DNA of 5,007 bases, taken from contig DHWV01000103.1 in assembly GCA_002413355.1 (NCBI GenBank), positions 1 through 5,007 of the forward strand, written 5' to 3'. The notes below the pieces were generated by a model, which searched no databases, was not told where the DNA came from, and worked only from the letters and a program-made list of their open reading frames with translations. Positions 4,224 through 5,007 of this stretch are shown here, piece by piece. The DNA comes from Desulfobulbaceae bacterium UBA5173. GTDB lineage: Bacteria; Desulfobacterota; Desulfobulbia; Desulfobulbales; Desulfobulbaceae. How positions within the stretch are numbered: position 1 is the first letter of the stretch; every line of letters begins with the position of its first letter. The translations under genes and the position numbers were made by a program.

Positions 4224-5007
4224 CCGCTTCGTGGACGCAGGCAGCCTATCTGATTGCCACTATCTTGTTTGTCTTCGCGCTGCACTGGATGAACCATCCG
4301 ATGACGGCGCGGCGCGGCGTATTCTCCGGCGTGGCGGCTATGGTGATTGCCATCCTTGCCACGTGGGCGCAGCCTACGGTTGTGCATCATCTGTGGATCA
4401 TTGTCCCGCTCTTAGCCGGTGTAGCGGTGGGCTGGCCGCTCGCGCTGGTGCCGCTCACTGCTGTGCCGCAGCGGACGGCCTTGTCCCATGCCTTTGGCGG
4501 CTTGGCCGCAGGCTTGGTGGGTACGGCTAAGTATTATCTCTGGCTGGGTGAAGGGCCGGAGCAGCTCACTACCTTCCGCATGGTCGCCATCATCGCCGAG
4601 ATCATCCTCGGCTTCCTGACCTTCACCGGCAGCCTGATGGCCGCAGGTAAGCTACAGGAAATCAAGTGGATTCCGCAGCGGCCTGTCACCTATGAAGGCC
4701 AGAACCTCGTTAACATCGGCACCCTATTACTGGCCCTCATCATCGGCCTGTGGATTGTGCTCAACCCAGCCAGCACCTTGGCTGCTTGCCTCTTTCCGCT
4801 GATTATCCTCATCGCCTTAATCTTTGGTGTGATGCTGATCATCCCCATTGGCGGCGCAGACATGCCCACGATCATCGCTATCCTTAACGCCTATGCTGGG
4901 CTGTCTGCTGTGGCGATGGGCTTTGTCTTGGACAACAAACTGCTGATCACCGCCGGGGCCTTGGATGGTTCCAGCGGCCTCATTCTGTCGATCATCATGT
5001 GCAAGGC
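4220..5007 (+). CDS. pntB: NAD(P)+ transhydrogenase, beta subunit (partial, runs off the right edge)
   Basis: PntB carries the main proton-conducting helices and, at its C terminus, the NADP(H)-binding domain III. The window holds the first 262 codons of a protein usually about 460 residues long. Membrane helices fill most of the sequence. TALSHAFGGLAAGLVG (86-101) contains H90, equivalent to the proton-channel His91 of E. coli PntB. IPIGGADMPTIIAILNAYAG (208-227) contains D214, equivalent to E. coli Asp213. GALDGSSGLILSIIMCKA at the edge is the conserved end of the membrane domain. Domain III, with its NADP-binding fingerprint, lies beyond the window, so integrity cannot be judged. The reading frame is open throughout and the conserved residues are present. 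It follows pntAB with an ATGA overlap. Confidence 0.96.
   Translation, partial: MTASWTQAAYLIATILFVFALHWMNHPMTARRGVFSGVAAMVIAILATWAQPTVVHHLWIIVPLLAGVAVGWPLALVPLTAVPQRTALSHAFGGLAAGLVGTAKYYLWLGEGPEQLTTFRMVAIIAEIILGFLTFTGSLMAAGKLQEIKWIPQRPVTYEGQNLVNIGTLLLALIIGLWIVLNPASTLAACLFPLIILIALIFGVMLIIPIGGADMPTIIAILNAYAGLSAVAMGFVLDNKLLITAGALDGSSGLILSIIMCK

Overview
The window reads as a chromosomal segment of a Gram-negative-type bacterium with moderate to slightly high GC. I cannot place the lineage: the proton-translocating transhydrogenase is of the three-gene type (PntAA, PntAB and PntB as separate polypeptides), which occurs in many phyla. All intact genes lie on the + strand. Only the transposase debris at the left edge is on the - strand.

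Layout. Positions 1-140 hold the 5' end of an IS5-type (DDE_Tnp_4-like) transposase with a G10 tract that puts its two halves in different frames. It appears to sit inside an older IS3-type OrfA fragment (about 141-252). After a gene-free upstream region (253-476) comes pntAA (477-1613), the NAD(H)-binding subunit. A 398-base gap (1614-2011) follows and carries a striking array of about seven to nine copies of a CATG-based 10-mer spaced 21-23 bases apart, including a 35-base near-perfect palindrome. Then come a slipin/stomatin-like SPFH protein (2012-2791) and undecaprenyl-diphosphatase uppP (2838-3611). A 165-base gap contains two full copies and a degenerate third of a 46-base tandem repeat able to form hairpins. 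It is followed by pntAB (3777-4223) and, with a 4-base ATGA overlap, pntB (4220 to the right edge, C-terminal third missing).

Biology. PntAA, PntAB and PntB together make the membrane transhydrogenase that couples proton entry to hydride transfer from NADH to NADP+. Unusually, the first gene is separated from the other two by a slipin and uppP, two envelope genes. UppP recycles the undecaprenyl carrier used for peptidoglycan and other envelope polymers. Slipins are membrane-anchored SPFH scaffolds. No nfeD-type partner of the slipin is visible.

The most notable signals are non-coding: the 22-23-base-period CATG array before the slipin gene and the 46-base hairpin repeats before pntAB. They lie in the two gaps that flank the slipin-uppP pair inside the split pnt locus. 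I see no clearly novel protein system. These repeats are the best candidates for something undescribed.
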